DNA of 41,320 nucleotides from a virus: IMG/VR virus record IMGVR_UViG_3300031539_000106, positions 1-41,320 of that record; one strand, written 5' to 3'. Position numbers and translations under genes: made by a program. This document shows, piece by piece, positions 1 to 6,860 of this stretch. The notes beneath the pieces were generated by a model, which ran no database searches, was not told where the DNA came from, and saw only the letters and a program-made list of their open reading frames with translations. Position 1 is the first letter of the stretch. Each line of letters starts with the position of its first letter.

Positions 1-749
1 TTCTGCGCCTTCGCCGCCTCCGCGATGCCACCGAATCCGCGCTTCGCTTCCCGGCGAGACTTCTCCGCTTCGCGGTCGCGCTTGGGCTTCTTCGCGGCGG
101 CCTTCTTGGGCTTCTTCGCGGCGGCCTTCTTGGGCTTCTTCGCGGCGGCCTCCTTGGGCTTCTTCGCGGCGGCCTTGGCCGTCCTCCGGTTCGGCGTGGC
201 CGTGGCGGTCCGCTTGCGTCGGTTCGGGGTCGCGCGGCGCTTGTTGGCCGTCGTGCGTCGGTTTCGTGCTGCAGTAGCCACCTTGGTCTTGCCCTTTCTG
301 TTGGGACGCTGCCGGACGCCCTTGAAGCTGGCGCCGCCTCGTCGCTCGTTCTGGGTGAACGGAACCTCCCGCACCGCAGCGCGGGCGGCAGTGTTCTCGG
401 CGAGCCCGCGTCCACGCGCGGCTCGGTAGGCGGCAAGTCGCTGCCCGGCGCGGCGCTGTTGTCCCGCCGGCGCTCCGTTGCTGCGCATCTTTTTCACGAA
501 CGCCGCGCGGTGCTGGCCAGCGTTGGCCATCATCCCTCGGGCGCGATTCAGCTGCTCACCGTGCGAGCGGTTCGTGGCAGCGCTCCGAGCGGACCGAGCG
601 CCGCGTCCGTTGACCGTCGTCAGCGCGGTGACGCCGATCGGGTTCGGCGTGACGCGACGGCCGGCGCCGGGACGATCGACCATGCGGTACGACCCGACGT
701 CTGCTTCTCTGATGGGAAACGCTCTCCCGTAAGACTTCTGACCTGCCAA
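1..749 (-). CDS. Lysine/alanine-rich basic DNA-binding protein (histone H1-like tail), cut by window edge
   Basis: About 249 codons are visible and the frame runs off the left edge. The protein is extremely rich in Arg, Lys and Ala, and residues ~192-223 hold four near-perfect copies of an 8-residue unit of the type AAKKPKKA, as in histone H1-like bacterial and viral proteins. No fold is recognisable. Such proteins bind and condense DNA, so a role in packing the viral genome or as a virion core protein is likely (inference). I chose the TTG at 749 because GAGG lies 10 bases upstream; ATG codons at 683 or 533 are alternatives. It has its own promoter with a palindrome inside (826-854), so it may be expressed separately from the genes before it. 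Confidence 0.7.
   Translation of the reverse strand, partial: MAGQKSYGRAFPIREADVGSYRMVDRPGAGRRVTPNPIGVTALTTVNGRGARSARSAATNRSHGEQLNRARGMMANAGQHRAAFVKKMRSNGAPAGQQRRAGQRLAAYRAARGRGLAENTAARAAVREVPFTQNERRGGASFKGVRQRPNRKGKTKVATAARNRRTTANKRRATPNRRKRTATATPNRRTAKAAAKKPKEAAAKKPKKAAAKKPKKAAAKKPKRDREAEKSRREAKRGFGGIAEAAKAQ
81..176 (-). repeat. 24-bp tandem repeat, four units, coding for AAKKPKKA units
   Basis: Four in-frame units of 24 bases encode the Lys/Ala/Pro repeat of the basic protein. One unit has Glu in place of a Lys. In-frame repeat number in such tails commonly varies between relatives. Confidence 0.85.
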
Positions 750-825
750 TTTGGACGTACCTCTGCTGTCAGGCGAGGCACTGGGGCTGTCGGGAAGCCG
801 CCGCAGCGTTGCCGATACAATCCGG

Positions 826-854
826 AGACTACCCGTGGCACATGCCACGGTCAA
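826..854 (-). promoter_or_regulatory. Sigma70-like promoter with palindrome in the spacer
   Basis: On the minus strand, TTGACC (854-849) is separated by exactly 17 bases from TAGTCT (831-826). The spacer and -35 carry a perfect 8-2-8 palindrome, CCGTGGCA-CA-TGCCACGG on the plus strand, at 833-850. It faces the basic protein gene. A repressor or activator bound to the palindrome would sit exactly between -35 and -10. The sequence around the -10 (822-838) recurs at 35331-35347. Confidence 0.6.
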
Positions 855-876
855 CACGGAAAGATCGCAAGTGGAA

Positions 877-892
877 GCCCCGATTCCGGGGC
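877..892 (-). terminator. GC-rich hairpin after the virion operon, possible terminator
   Basis: GCCCCG-ATTC-CGGGGC gives a 6-bp stem and 4-base loop, 40 bases downstream of the stop codon at 932. No convincing U tract follows on the minus strand, so intrinsic termination is only possible. The gene-free stretch 750-931 contains this hairpin and the promoter at 826-854 and nothing else that I can see. Confidence 0.3.
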
Positions 893-931
893 CTGGGGGG
901 CAAGCCGCACCGGAACCGAGGCCCGTGAAGC

Positions 932-1294
932 CTATGCTGCGCGCCGGCGGCGCACCAGGACGGTCGCACCGAAACCTACAACGAACCAAAAAATCCCTGC
1001 GATTGCCATGGAACGCCCGAGGCTCGGGGGTCCTTGGTACGCCGGCTTCGCCAGTCCTCGAAAGCACTTCTCGGGGTCGTCCGCCGCGTCGCACTGCGCC
1101 GACCACGCTTGCCAATCGTCCAGCGTCACGCCGCGCTCCTCGGACGCCTTGAGCAAGATCAGAAACGACTCGTTCGCAGGACGTCCCTCGATGTCTTTGC
1201 GATCTACCCCAGTGAGATCGACGATCACGGAGGCGTACAGCAGGTTGCGCTGGTCCTGCGTCAGCGCTGGTCGCGGCGCAGCGATCGTGTTCAT
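932..1294 (-). CDS. Small membrane-anchored protein, putative virion protein
   Basis: 120 residues. Residues 1-90 are soluble, with two cysteines at 68 and 77 in a C-x8-CF arrangement. Residues ~94-114 form one membrane helix followed by the basic tail RRRRAA, so the C-terminus probably faces the inside. The ATG at 1294 overlaps the previous stop as ATGA. This is the last gene of the long minus-strand run before the hairpin at 877-892. I recognise no family. The layout (soluble N-domain, C-terminal helix, basic end) is shared by many of its neighbours and suggests a membrane protein of the virion. Confidence 0.7.
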   Translation of the reverse strand: MNTIAAPRPALTQDQRNLLYASVIVDLTGVDRKDIEGRPANESFLILLKASEERGVTLDDWQAWSAQCDAADDPEKCFRGLAKPAYQGPPSLGRSMAIAGIFWFVVGFGATVLVRRRRAA

Positions 1295-1854
1295 CGCATC
1301 CCCCGAATAGCGACTGCACCAGCGACCACAACGACAACGAGCCCGAGCACCGCACCGATCTTCGCCGTTTTGACGTCGCCGCCGCGCTGCTGCGCCTGGT
1401 ACATCTCCTGGTTCAGCGTCTGCCGGAAGCAGTTGACGTCGTAGTTGCACGCGGGCAGCCAATCGCCCACGTCGTCGGGTGAAACCCCGCGCGCGATCAA
1501 CGCTGCGTCGACATCCGCTACCGATGCAGAGGGGGCAAGCCCCAACTCGCCAGTGAGGATCACCCACGCCTGTAGCTCGGGGCCCATCGTCGCGTTCTGC
1601 GCGGCGAAGACCTCGTTGCATCCTCCAGGGTTCAGCCCGTAGCAGGCTGGGTTCTGGCACTCCGCCACGATCCCCTGCTCCTGCCGCACGACTGTGCAGA
1701 GGTACGCAATCTGCGCGGGAGTCAGCTGATCCGGCGGAGGGGCAGCCGCTGGCTGCTGCGCTGCATAAGACGACTCCATCTGCTCCACCGCTTCCGGCGG
1801 AAACATCGTGAAGGAGTCCTCCACCGAGTTTGGGTCGTAGCCCAGCGCGATCAT
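1291..1854 (-). CDS. Membrane protein with one CxxPxCY cysteine module
   Basis: 187 residues. Residues 44-80 match the cysteine module that occurs four times in the protein at 6857-8281: QIxYLC, then Gly, then CxxPxCYxLNxxGC. A second cysteine pair (C136, C142) ends in CF, like the neighbouring protein at 932-1294. Residues ~165-183 are a Val/Ala-rich membrane helix, followed by a short basic end. The start at 1854 forms ATGA with the stop of the 24-residue gene before it. Sharing a module across separate genes argues that these proteins act in the same structure. No enzymatic motif is visible. Confidence 0.7.
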   Translation of the reverse strand: MIALGYDPNSVEDSFTMFPPEAVEQMESSYAAQQPAAAPPPDQLTPAQIAYLCTVVRQEQGIVAECQNPACYGLNPGGCNEVFAAQNATMGPELQAWVILTGELGLAPSASVADVDAALIARGVSPDDVGDWLPACNYDVNCFRQTLNQEMYQAQQRGGDVKTAKIGAVLGLVVVVVAGAVAIRGMR

Positions 1855-1925
1855 CTGCGCCCCCGCGCGATCAAGACCGCCGTGGTGACCAGAAGCCCAA
1901 GGCCGATGTATCCAGCGAGATTCAT
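1851..1925 (-). CDS. 24-residue single-helix membrane microprotein
   Basis: A 25-codon frame that starts at ATG 1925 and stops at 1851. The product starts MNLAGYIGLGLLV and continues as a hydrophobic helix ending in ARGRR. Its start overlaps the stop of the 629-residue gene as ATGA, and its stop overlaps the next start as ATGA, so it sits exactly in the translational chain. Removing it would leave a 67-base gap in an operon where gaps are rare. Very short single-helix proteins are typical of membrane-containing phage virions. It is easily missed by length cut-offs. Confidence 0.6.
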   Translation of the reverse strand: MNLAGYIGLGLLVTTAVLIARGRR

Positions 1926-3811
1926 CGCCTCCCCAGTATCTCAGCGGCTGCCCAGCCTGCCAAGGCTCCGACGCCACTCATGAACAAGCCGGCGTTAAGC
2001 TGCGCTTCCATGCTGGCCTTGGCACGTCGCTCACGCAACAGATCGCGGCGAGCCTGGGCGACCTGTGCCGTCATCACGCGCGCGATCTGCTGCTGCGAAA
2101 CGTATGTCTCTGCGGCGCTCGCGAATCCCTCTCCATAATACTGGAGAGCGCTGGCTTCGGAATCCTGGAAAGCGCTGGCGGCAATCGCAGCCCTCTGTGC
2201 CTGGACGTTTTGCTCCGCAGCAAGTGCAGCGACCGTCTGGTTGATGTTTCGCGAAACGAGCCCCTGCGCCGGACCGGCCTGATCGAGCGACCGGATCATG
2301 TACTGGCTCCACTCCGGAACCTTGCACATCTCCAGATCCTCGGGCCGCAGTGCGCTCCGGACTCGCGATAGGTACTGCAGGTACTCCCTGTCCGTGTGCG
2401 GTGTGTCAAACCAGCACTGCACGTAGCTCCCTGACGTGCGACCGCCCGACCAGCACTTGGTCGCCCCGTCGCCGAGCCAATTGCCGTCGGCGATTCCGAA
2501 GTATTCCAACATCCCGTGAAACGGCGTGACGAAGCGACGCGCGTTCCAAAACGCGAGCGCCAAGTAGGCGGATAGGTACGTCCCCTGCGACGAGACGTGC
2601 CATGACCCACGGGCTGGGTGGCCGGTTTTGGTCACGTTTGGCGCCGTGTCGCGCGTCTTCGGCGAAGCGCCTGGAATCCGAATCCATGCTCCAGCTGGGT
2701 TCGGCTCGTCGTAGTACAGGCACCCGGACTCCACCTCGCAGCCGCGCGCTACCGGAAACGGTACCGGCTCGAAGTAGTGCAGTGACTTTTTTCCGAACGG
2801 CATCTTGATGTCCTTCGGTAGCGCGATCAGGCCGACGTCACCGAAGTACCGCAGCCCGTCGCCCATGTACGGAGCCTGCTCGTTCAGAATGCCCTGCAGA
2901 TTCGTGATCAGTTCGTTCCAGTACGCATTGTAGGCGTCCCACGCCTCCGTGGCCATCTGGAGGCACTGCGCCTCCATCGCCGCCTTGGCCTTGAGCATCG
3001 CGTTCCATGCTTTGCCGCGCAGTTCATCAGCGGACTCACCGAAGCCCAGCCAGTCGTAGATGACGCCGGTCACCAGGCCACCTACGAAGGCACCAACCGG
3101 CGCGGGAATCCCGAAGTATTGGCCGATCGCCGCGCCGACCGCGGCGCCGACAGCGGTGACGATGCCCTTTATCTCGTCTTCGTCGAGCTTTCCGTCCCAG
3201 AGCGCCGAGATCGTCGTGGTTACGACTCCGACACCTGGGATGCCAGCGGTCGTCATGACGGCGCAGGCGCTGGCGGCCACCATCGACTTCGCGCTCATGT
3301 CCGTCGGGATCGGAAGCCCGTACTGCTGCCCAATGTTGATCGCGACGTCCTTGAGCCGATCCGCCGCCTCCTCCGGCGTGTCAGGCCAATCTTTGATGAA
3401 CCCGACGGCATTCAGTAGCGCCGGGTGAAAACCCATCTGCTGTCCCTGCTGATCGAGGTACGCCCACGCCATATCGACGGCCTCGTCCGGCGTGGTCGGA
3501 TAGCCGTGCACGGCCACATGCGCGAGCATCTGCGTATAGGATGTGTCGGGGTCCACCGTTAGCTGGTCGCTGTACGGGATCTCCTTGTTGACGGCCTCTT
3601 GCAGCTGTCCCTGCGTGTCCCTGATCATGCCTTGCACCTCGGGACGACTCCAGACGTCGGTCTGCTCGTCGATCCATCCCGATAGTTCCTCCTGGCTGGT
3701 GGGCACGTACGTGGGCATTGGAACCGTTGGGCTGACCCCCTGCACGGCGAGCGTCAGCTTGCCCATTCCGCTCGGCACGTAGAGCGGACCGCTGCGGTGA
3801 AAGCGTGTCAT
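1922..3811 (-). CDS. 629-residue protein with central Gly/Ala membrane segments, putative virion or entry protein
   Basis: The largest protein of the membrane-protein cluster. Residues 1-170 are soluble and helical. Residues ~176-204 and ~216-256 are hydrophobic, Gly/Ala-rich segments with a glycine-zipper look. A soluble, Trp- and Cys-containing domain follows, then a long helical stretch (~510-595), and a last hydrophobic helix at ~603-625. No known domain is recognised. Paired Gly/Ala helices in a large virion protein could serve membrane insertion or DNA delivery (inference). ATG 3811 overlaps the previous stop, and its own stop overlaps the microprotein start. Confidence 0.65.
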   Translation of the reverse strand: MTRFHRSGPLYVPSGMGKLTLAVQGVSPTVPMPTYVPTSQEELSGWIDEQTDVWSRPEVQGMIRDTQGQLQEAVNKEIPYSDQLTVDPDTSYTQMLAHVAVHGYPTTPDEAVDMAWAYLDQQGQQMGFHPALLNAVGFIKDWPDTPEEAADRLKDVAINIGQQYGLPIPTDMSAKSMVAASACAVMTTAGIPGVGVVTTTISALWDGKLDEDEIKGIVTAVGAAVGAAIGQYFGIPAPVGAFVGGLVTGVIYDWLGFGESADELRGKAWNAMLKAKAAMEAQCLQMATEAWDAYNAYWNELITNLQGILNEQAPYMGDGLRYFGDVGLIALPKDIKMPFGKKSLHYFEPVPFPVARGCEVESGCLYYDEPNPAGAWIRIPGASPKTRDTAPNVTKTGHPARGSWHVSSQGTYLSAYLALAFWNARRFVTPFHGMLEYFGIADGNWLGDGATKCWSGGRTSGSYVQCWFDTPHTDREYLQYLSRVRSALRPEDLEMCKVPEWSQYMIRSLDQAGPAQGLVSRNINQTVAALAAEQNVQAQRAAIAASAFQDSEASALQYYGEGFASAAETYVSQQQIARVMTAQVAQARRDLLRERRAKASMEAQLNAGLFMSGVGALAGWAAAEILGRR

Positions 3812-4386
3812 CCGACGACCCCGTCCTCCTCGATGCCAAGCTCACCGCCGGTCAGCACGACGTGCACACCGCGAGCGTCGTAGACGAACAGAAACTTCTC
3901 GCCCGTCTGCGGATGTGCCGCCCCGCCGAGATACGCTCGCGCGACGGTGATCTCGAACAGGTTGCCGTCAGCCCCGTCGCCCTTCGGGAGATAGTGCTCC
4001 TCATCGTCGCAGCGGTAGAGACGCACCTGCAGCCCGAGCAGCGGACCGAGACGAGCGAAGTGCTTCGGCATCGGCTCCTCGAACGACACCATCGGTCCGC
4101 ATAGCTCGATGGAACGCCGTGGATTCCCCCACTCGCGCAGAAACCCTAACACCATGTAGACGGTGCGCGTCCCCTCGACGACGTGCTTGTACTCGTCGTA
4201 GTCCGCGAGGTTCTTCTGCCACTTGTTGGAGCGGTACATCTCCGCTTTGCCCTCGCCGACCTCCTGCATCTCGGCAGGCCAGCCGAAGGTCATCGGGATC
4301 TCCTGGCGAAAGCGCCGATCGTGAAAGACCTTGAACGTCTTCTCGGCCTCCGCCTTGGTGTCGACTACGCGCACGCGCCCCATCAT
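3808..4386 (-). CDS. Soluble protein of unknown function in the virion operon
   Basis: 192 residues, no membrane segment, and one of the few purely soluble products in this part of the operon. Mixed alpha/beta character: residues 1-60 are charged and helical, residues ~135-180 look like beta strands (NLFEITVARAYLGG, KFLFVYD, GVHVVLTGG). Two adjacent ATG codons begin the gene at 4386; the first forms ATGA with the previous stop. No family recognised. It may be a capsid-associated or assembly protein. Confidence 0.6.
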   Translation of the reverse strand: MMGRVRVVDTKAEAEKTFKVFHDRRFRQEIPMTFGWPAEMQEVGEGKAEMYRSNKWQKNLADYDEYKHVVEGTRTVYMVLGFLREWGNPRRSIELCGPMVSFEEPMPKHFARLGPLLGLQVRLYRCDDEEHYLPKGDGADGNLFEITVARAYLGGAAHPQTGEKFLFVYDARGVHVVLTGGELGIEEDGVVG

Positions 4387-4730
4387 GCTGCCTTTCGGTA
4401 GTACCAGACGATGAGGCCACCGAGGAGGCTGCCCAGCAGCAGGGAGCGCCAGTCGACGCTGAGCCCTACTCCACCGAGCGGCCCGGTCCTCGCGACGAGC
4501 CGCGTGCTGTCGACCGGGGCGACCAGTCCCTGAGCGAACTCGCCATCCCCGGCGTACGTGGCACCGAACGGAATCGGGCGCCCCGCTTCGATGGATGGCA
4601 CTCCGATGCGTGACGCCGGCACGAGATCCGGTGTCGGCAGATCGTCGTTCAGGTTCGGCGACGGCTCGGCAGCGTCGAAGTACGACCACGCCCCGGTTGC
4701 TGGATCCCAGCGCGAGTACCTCGTACCCAC
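4383..4730 (-). CDS. Small protein with C-terminal membrane helix
   Basis: 115 residues from a GTG start at 4730, one base after the previous stop and 10 bases after GAGAGG. The first ~90 residues are polar and proline-rich. Residues ~95-111 (SLLLGSLLGGLIVWYY) form a membrane helix followed by RKAA. The open frame extends further upstream, but that part has no protein-like character. Another soluble-head, C-anchor protein like its neighbours. Confidence 0.6.
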   Translation of the reverse strand: MGTRYSRWDPATGAWSYFDAAEPSPNLNDDLPTPDLVPASRIGVPSIEAGRPIPFGATYAGDGEFAQGLVAPVDSTRLVARTGPLGGVGLSVDWRSLLLGSLLGGLIVWYYRKAA

Positions 4731-4731
4731 G

Positions 4732-5274
4732 TCACGCGATCCTCTCTGCCACACGCTTCGACGCCTTCGAGAAAGGGCGCAGAAACGCGAAGTGGATGTA
4801 CGCTCCGCCGGCGAACAGCGCCGCTCCCAAAAGCAGGTGCTTTGGTGGCACAAGAGGCGGTTCCTTCGGGGTGTCCCCGTAGGTTCCCTCCGAGGTCTTC
4901 CGCGACGGTTGCCCCATCATCTCCTCGGTAGTCATGCCAGTTTCCTGCACATAGATCACCTGCTCCAACTCTTCGGGCGTCGCAGCGTTCGCTCGCTGGA
5001 ACTCGTCGCGTATCATGCGCGCCTCGTCCCAGTGGACACACGGCAAGCTGGCACAGTCGTAGTAGTAGTCGACGTAGCCAAGCGAGTCGTACCACTCGAT
5101 CCACTCGTCGCGAAGCGCAGTCGCCGTAGCGCTATTGCATCGCGGTGGAGAGCCGCAGGCGTTGACCATGTATTCGTTCAACGCGAGCATGTTCTCGCGG
5201 TACTCCGAGTATTCAGGTTCGTTCCAGCCGTCGCCGGTCATTGCCCCGAGCCCAGCGTTGCCGTGATAGGTCAC
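4732..5274 (-). CDS. Cysteine-containing protein with C-terminal membrane helix
   Basis: 180 residues. GTG at 5274 forms GTGA with the preceding stop. The head contains four cysteines (about 40, 46, 74, 79) around Tyr- and Trp-rich helices, which may form two disulfides. Residues ~146-164 are a membrane helix, followed by a basic tail (RPFSKASKRVAERIA). The N-terminus carries GNAGLGAMTGDG, an instance of the GLG motif seen in many virion-cluster proteins. No family recognised. Confidence 0.65.
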   Translation of the reverse strand: MTYHGNAGLGAMTGDGWNEPEYSEYRENMLALNEYMVNACGSPPRCNSATATALRDEWIEWYDSLGYVDYYYDCASLPCVHWDEARMIRDEFQRANAATPEELEQVIYVQETGMTTEEMMGQPSRKTSEGTYGDTPKEPPLVPPKHLLLGAALFAGGAYIHFAFLRPFSKASKRVAERIA

Positions 5275-5636
5275 GCCGCACCCCGCTTCTTCTCGCCGCG
5301 CCACGACATGTAGGCGAAGACGCCGAAGGTCCCAGCCATCACCATCCAGGCCCAGCGTGGCACCTGGTTCACGGCCGTCGACAGATCCCGTCCGAACGCG
5401 CTCGGACGCTCGCCTCCCTCGATGTACGAAGCCCACCGCGCCGGGAATATCTCCGCCGGCGTGTAGTAGCCGAGGTTCACCATCGTCGCGGCATCGTTGT
5501 GGCCGTGGGCAACCGTCGACGACGAACCCATCCCAGCGCGCTGGTACGCGAGCACGGCTCCGTCGGTCACGGCGTCCCACTCGCCGCTCAACGGAACGCC
5601 GAGACGGCTCTGAACCATTTCGACGCGGCTAGGCAT
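5271..5636 (-). CDS. Short peptidoglycan-binding-like domain with membrane anchor
   Basis: 121 residues. Residues 1-35 resemble half of a PG_binding_1 repeat: VQSRLG followed by LSGEWDAVTDGAVLAYQ, where related domains have DGxxGPxTxxAVxxFQ. Residues ~95-112 are a membrane helix, with the basic end RGEKKRGAA. It sits among three other genes with the same type of repeat. PG_binding_1 domains bind murein, so attachment to the cell wall is likely. The repeat is divergent and lacks the Cys found in its neighbours. Confidence 0.6.
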   Translation of the reverse strand: MPSRVEMVQSRLGVPLSGEWDAVTDGAVLAYQRAGMGSSSTVAHGHNDAATMVNLGYYTPAEIFPARWASYIEGGERPSAFGRDLSTAVNQVPRWAWMVMAGTFGVFAYMSWRGEKKRGAA

Positions 5637-5639
5637 CGG

Positions 5640-6140
5640 CTACTTCTTCTTGCCCTTCATGATGAGCGCCGCGCCCACCGCCACGAGCGCGATGGCTCCG
5701 CCGTAGACCAGCGCGTTACCGCCGCCGAGGCTCATGCGCCGCGTGGGTCGCGCGATCGAGAGCTTCATCGGCTCGGTGAAGGACTGGCACGTCGCGGGAG
5801 CCTCTCCGATCATCTCTTTCACCGCGCCACAGGTCGATGGGCCGAGCACGCCGTCGGCTTCGATCGGCGCGTAGCCTCCCTTGGTGAGCGCGATGTTCGT
5901 CTCGTCCTGCAGCGCCTTGGTGTCGGCGCTGTACTGCTTCCATGGGTAGCTTGGGTCCTGACCCATGCCACGCGAGACGATGCCAAGCGAGTTGCCGGAG
6001 AGCGCCCCGTTGCTCGTTCCGAGCCCGTGGATGGGCGAAGCGTAGATCGGGTTGTAGCCGCCCGGAAAGTCCTGATCCCAGCGGGCATTCAGGTCGCTCA
6101 GGTCGACGTATCGGTGGCTGCCCCATTCGACGGTTTCCAT
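5640..6140 (-). CDS. Membrane-anchored peptidoglycan-binding-like protein
   Basis: 166 residues from ATG 6140, preceded by GGAGG. Residues ~65-118 resemble a PG_binding_1 repeat: YPWKQYS, then LQDETNIAL, then DGVLGPSTCGAV and a second Cys 14 residues later. Residues ~142-161 form a membrane helix and the protein ends MKGKKK. The motif YPWxxYS and the TCGA cysteine are shared with the protein at 6159-6860. Likely role: displayed on a membrane and bound to murein during adsorption or entry (inference). IHGLGTSNG at 38-46 is another GLG motif. Confidence 0.7.
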   Translation of the reverse strand: METVEWGSHRYVDLSDLNARWDQDFPGGYNPIYASPIHGLGTSNGALSGNSLGIVSRGMGQDPSYPWKQYSADTKALQDETNIALTKGGYAPIEADGVLGPSTCGAVKEMIGEAPATCQSFTEPMKLSIARPTRRMSLGGGNALVYGGAIALVAVGAALIMKGKKK

Positions 6141-6158
6141 GGCGTCCTCCAGTATATC

Positions 6159-6860
6159 CTACGCCGCCTTCTTCTTGCGGCTCATGGCGAAAATACCGAC
6201 GCCCACGACGGCGGCGATGCCGAGGCCGATCAGGCCCGGAGACATTCCTGCGCGTGAGGTCGGCGACGAGGTAGGCGTCTCAAAACCGGGAGGCGCCGAT
6301 GACGTCGTGGCGCTCGTTGTCGACGCCTGGGTGGCGATGATCGTGGTCGGCGCGGTCTCGTCCGGGGTCCCGTACACGAGGGCGGGATTGTAGGATGACT
6401 GCTGGCAGGTGCTCGGCTTGAGGATCGAGACGCCCTGCGCCTTGAGAAAGTCGATCGCTCCGCAGGTTTCCGGGCCCAGGTACCCGTCCTGCGTGATGGG
6501 CTGCTTGTTGAAAGTCGACAGGTAGCCGTTGACCTGACCCTGCAGCGAGTAGGTGGCTGACGAGTACGTGTTCCACGGGTAGGTGGCCACAGCGCTCGTG
6601 GTGGTCGGCGTGTTGGTTGGAGCGCCGGGGCCCGTGATCACGGCGGCGCCGCCGCTCGTGTAGGCTGGACCGCTCGCCGTTTGCTGCTCTGCGAGCCAGT
6701 CGTCGAAGTCATCACCGATCCCTCGCACGCCGGCTGCCGCCTGCTCGTACTGGCCCAGTCCACCGAAGCCCATGCCAGAGCCGTCGAAGATTCCGCCGCC
6801 GTAGCCACCGGGGCCGAAGACGCCCCCTCGCGTTCGTACTGCCAATCCGAGGATGTTCAC
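6159..6860 (-). CDS. Membrane-anchored peptidoglycan-binding-like protein with Thr/Pro-rich linker
   Basis: 233 residues. GTG 6860 forms GTGA with the preceding stop. Order of parts: Gly-rich N-terminus with GFGGLGQ (31-37), Thr/Ser-rich spacer, YPWNTYS (94-100), PG_binding_1-like repeat at ~104-140 with DGYLGPETCGAI, a partner Cys at 152, a long Thr/Ser/Pro linker (165-205), a membrane helix (~207-226) and the tail MSRKKKAA. The linker looks like a stalk that lifts the binding domain from the membrane. Close in plan to the protein at 5640-6140. Confidence 0.7.
   Translation of the reverse strand: MNILGLAVRTRGGVFGPGGYGGGIFDGSGMGFGGLGQYEQAAAGVRGIGDDFDDWLAEQQTASGPAYTSGGAAVITGPGAPTNTPTTTSAVATYPWNTYSSATYSLQGQVNGYLSTFNKQPITQDGYLGPETCGAIDFLKAQGVSILKPSTCQQSSYNPALVYGTPDETAPTTIIATQASTTSATTSSAPPGFETPTSSPTSRAGMSPGLIGLGIAAVVGVGIFAMSRKKKAA

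Noticed and set aside
25-429. Plus-strand open frame rich in Phe/Ala repeats (LGFFAAAF)
   Set aside because: It is the antisense reading of the Lys/Ala repeats of the minus-strand basic protein; no ribosome site and unlikely composition.
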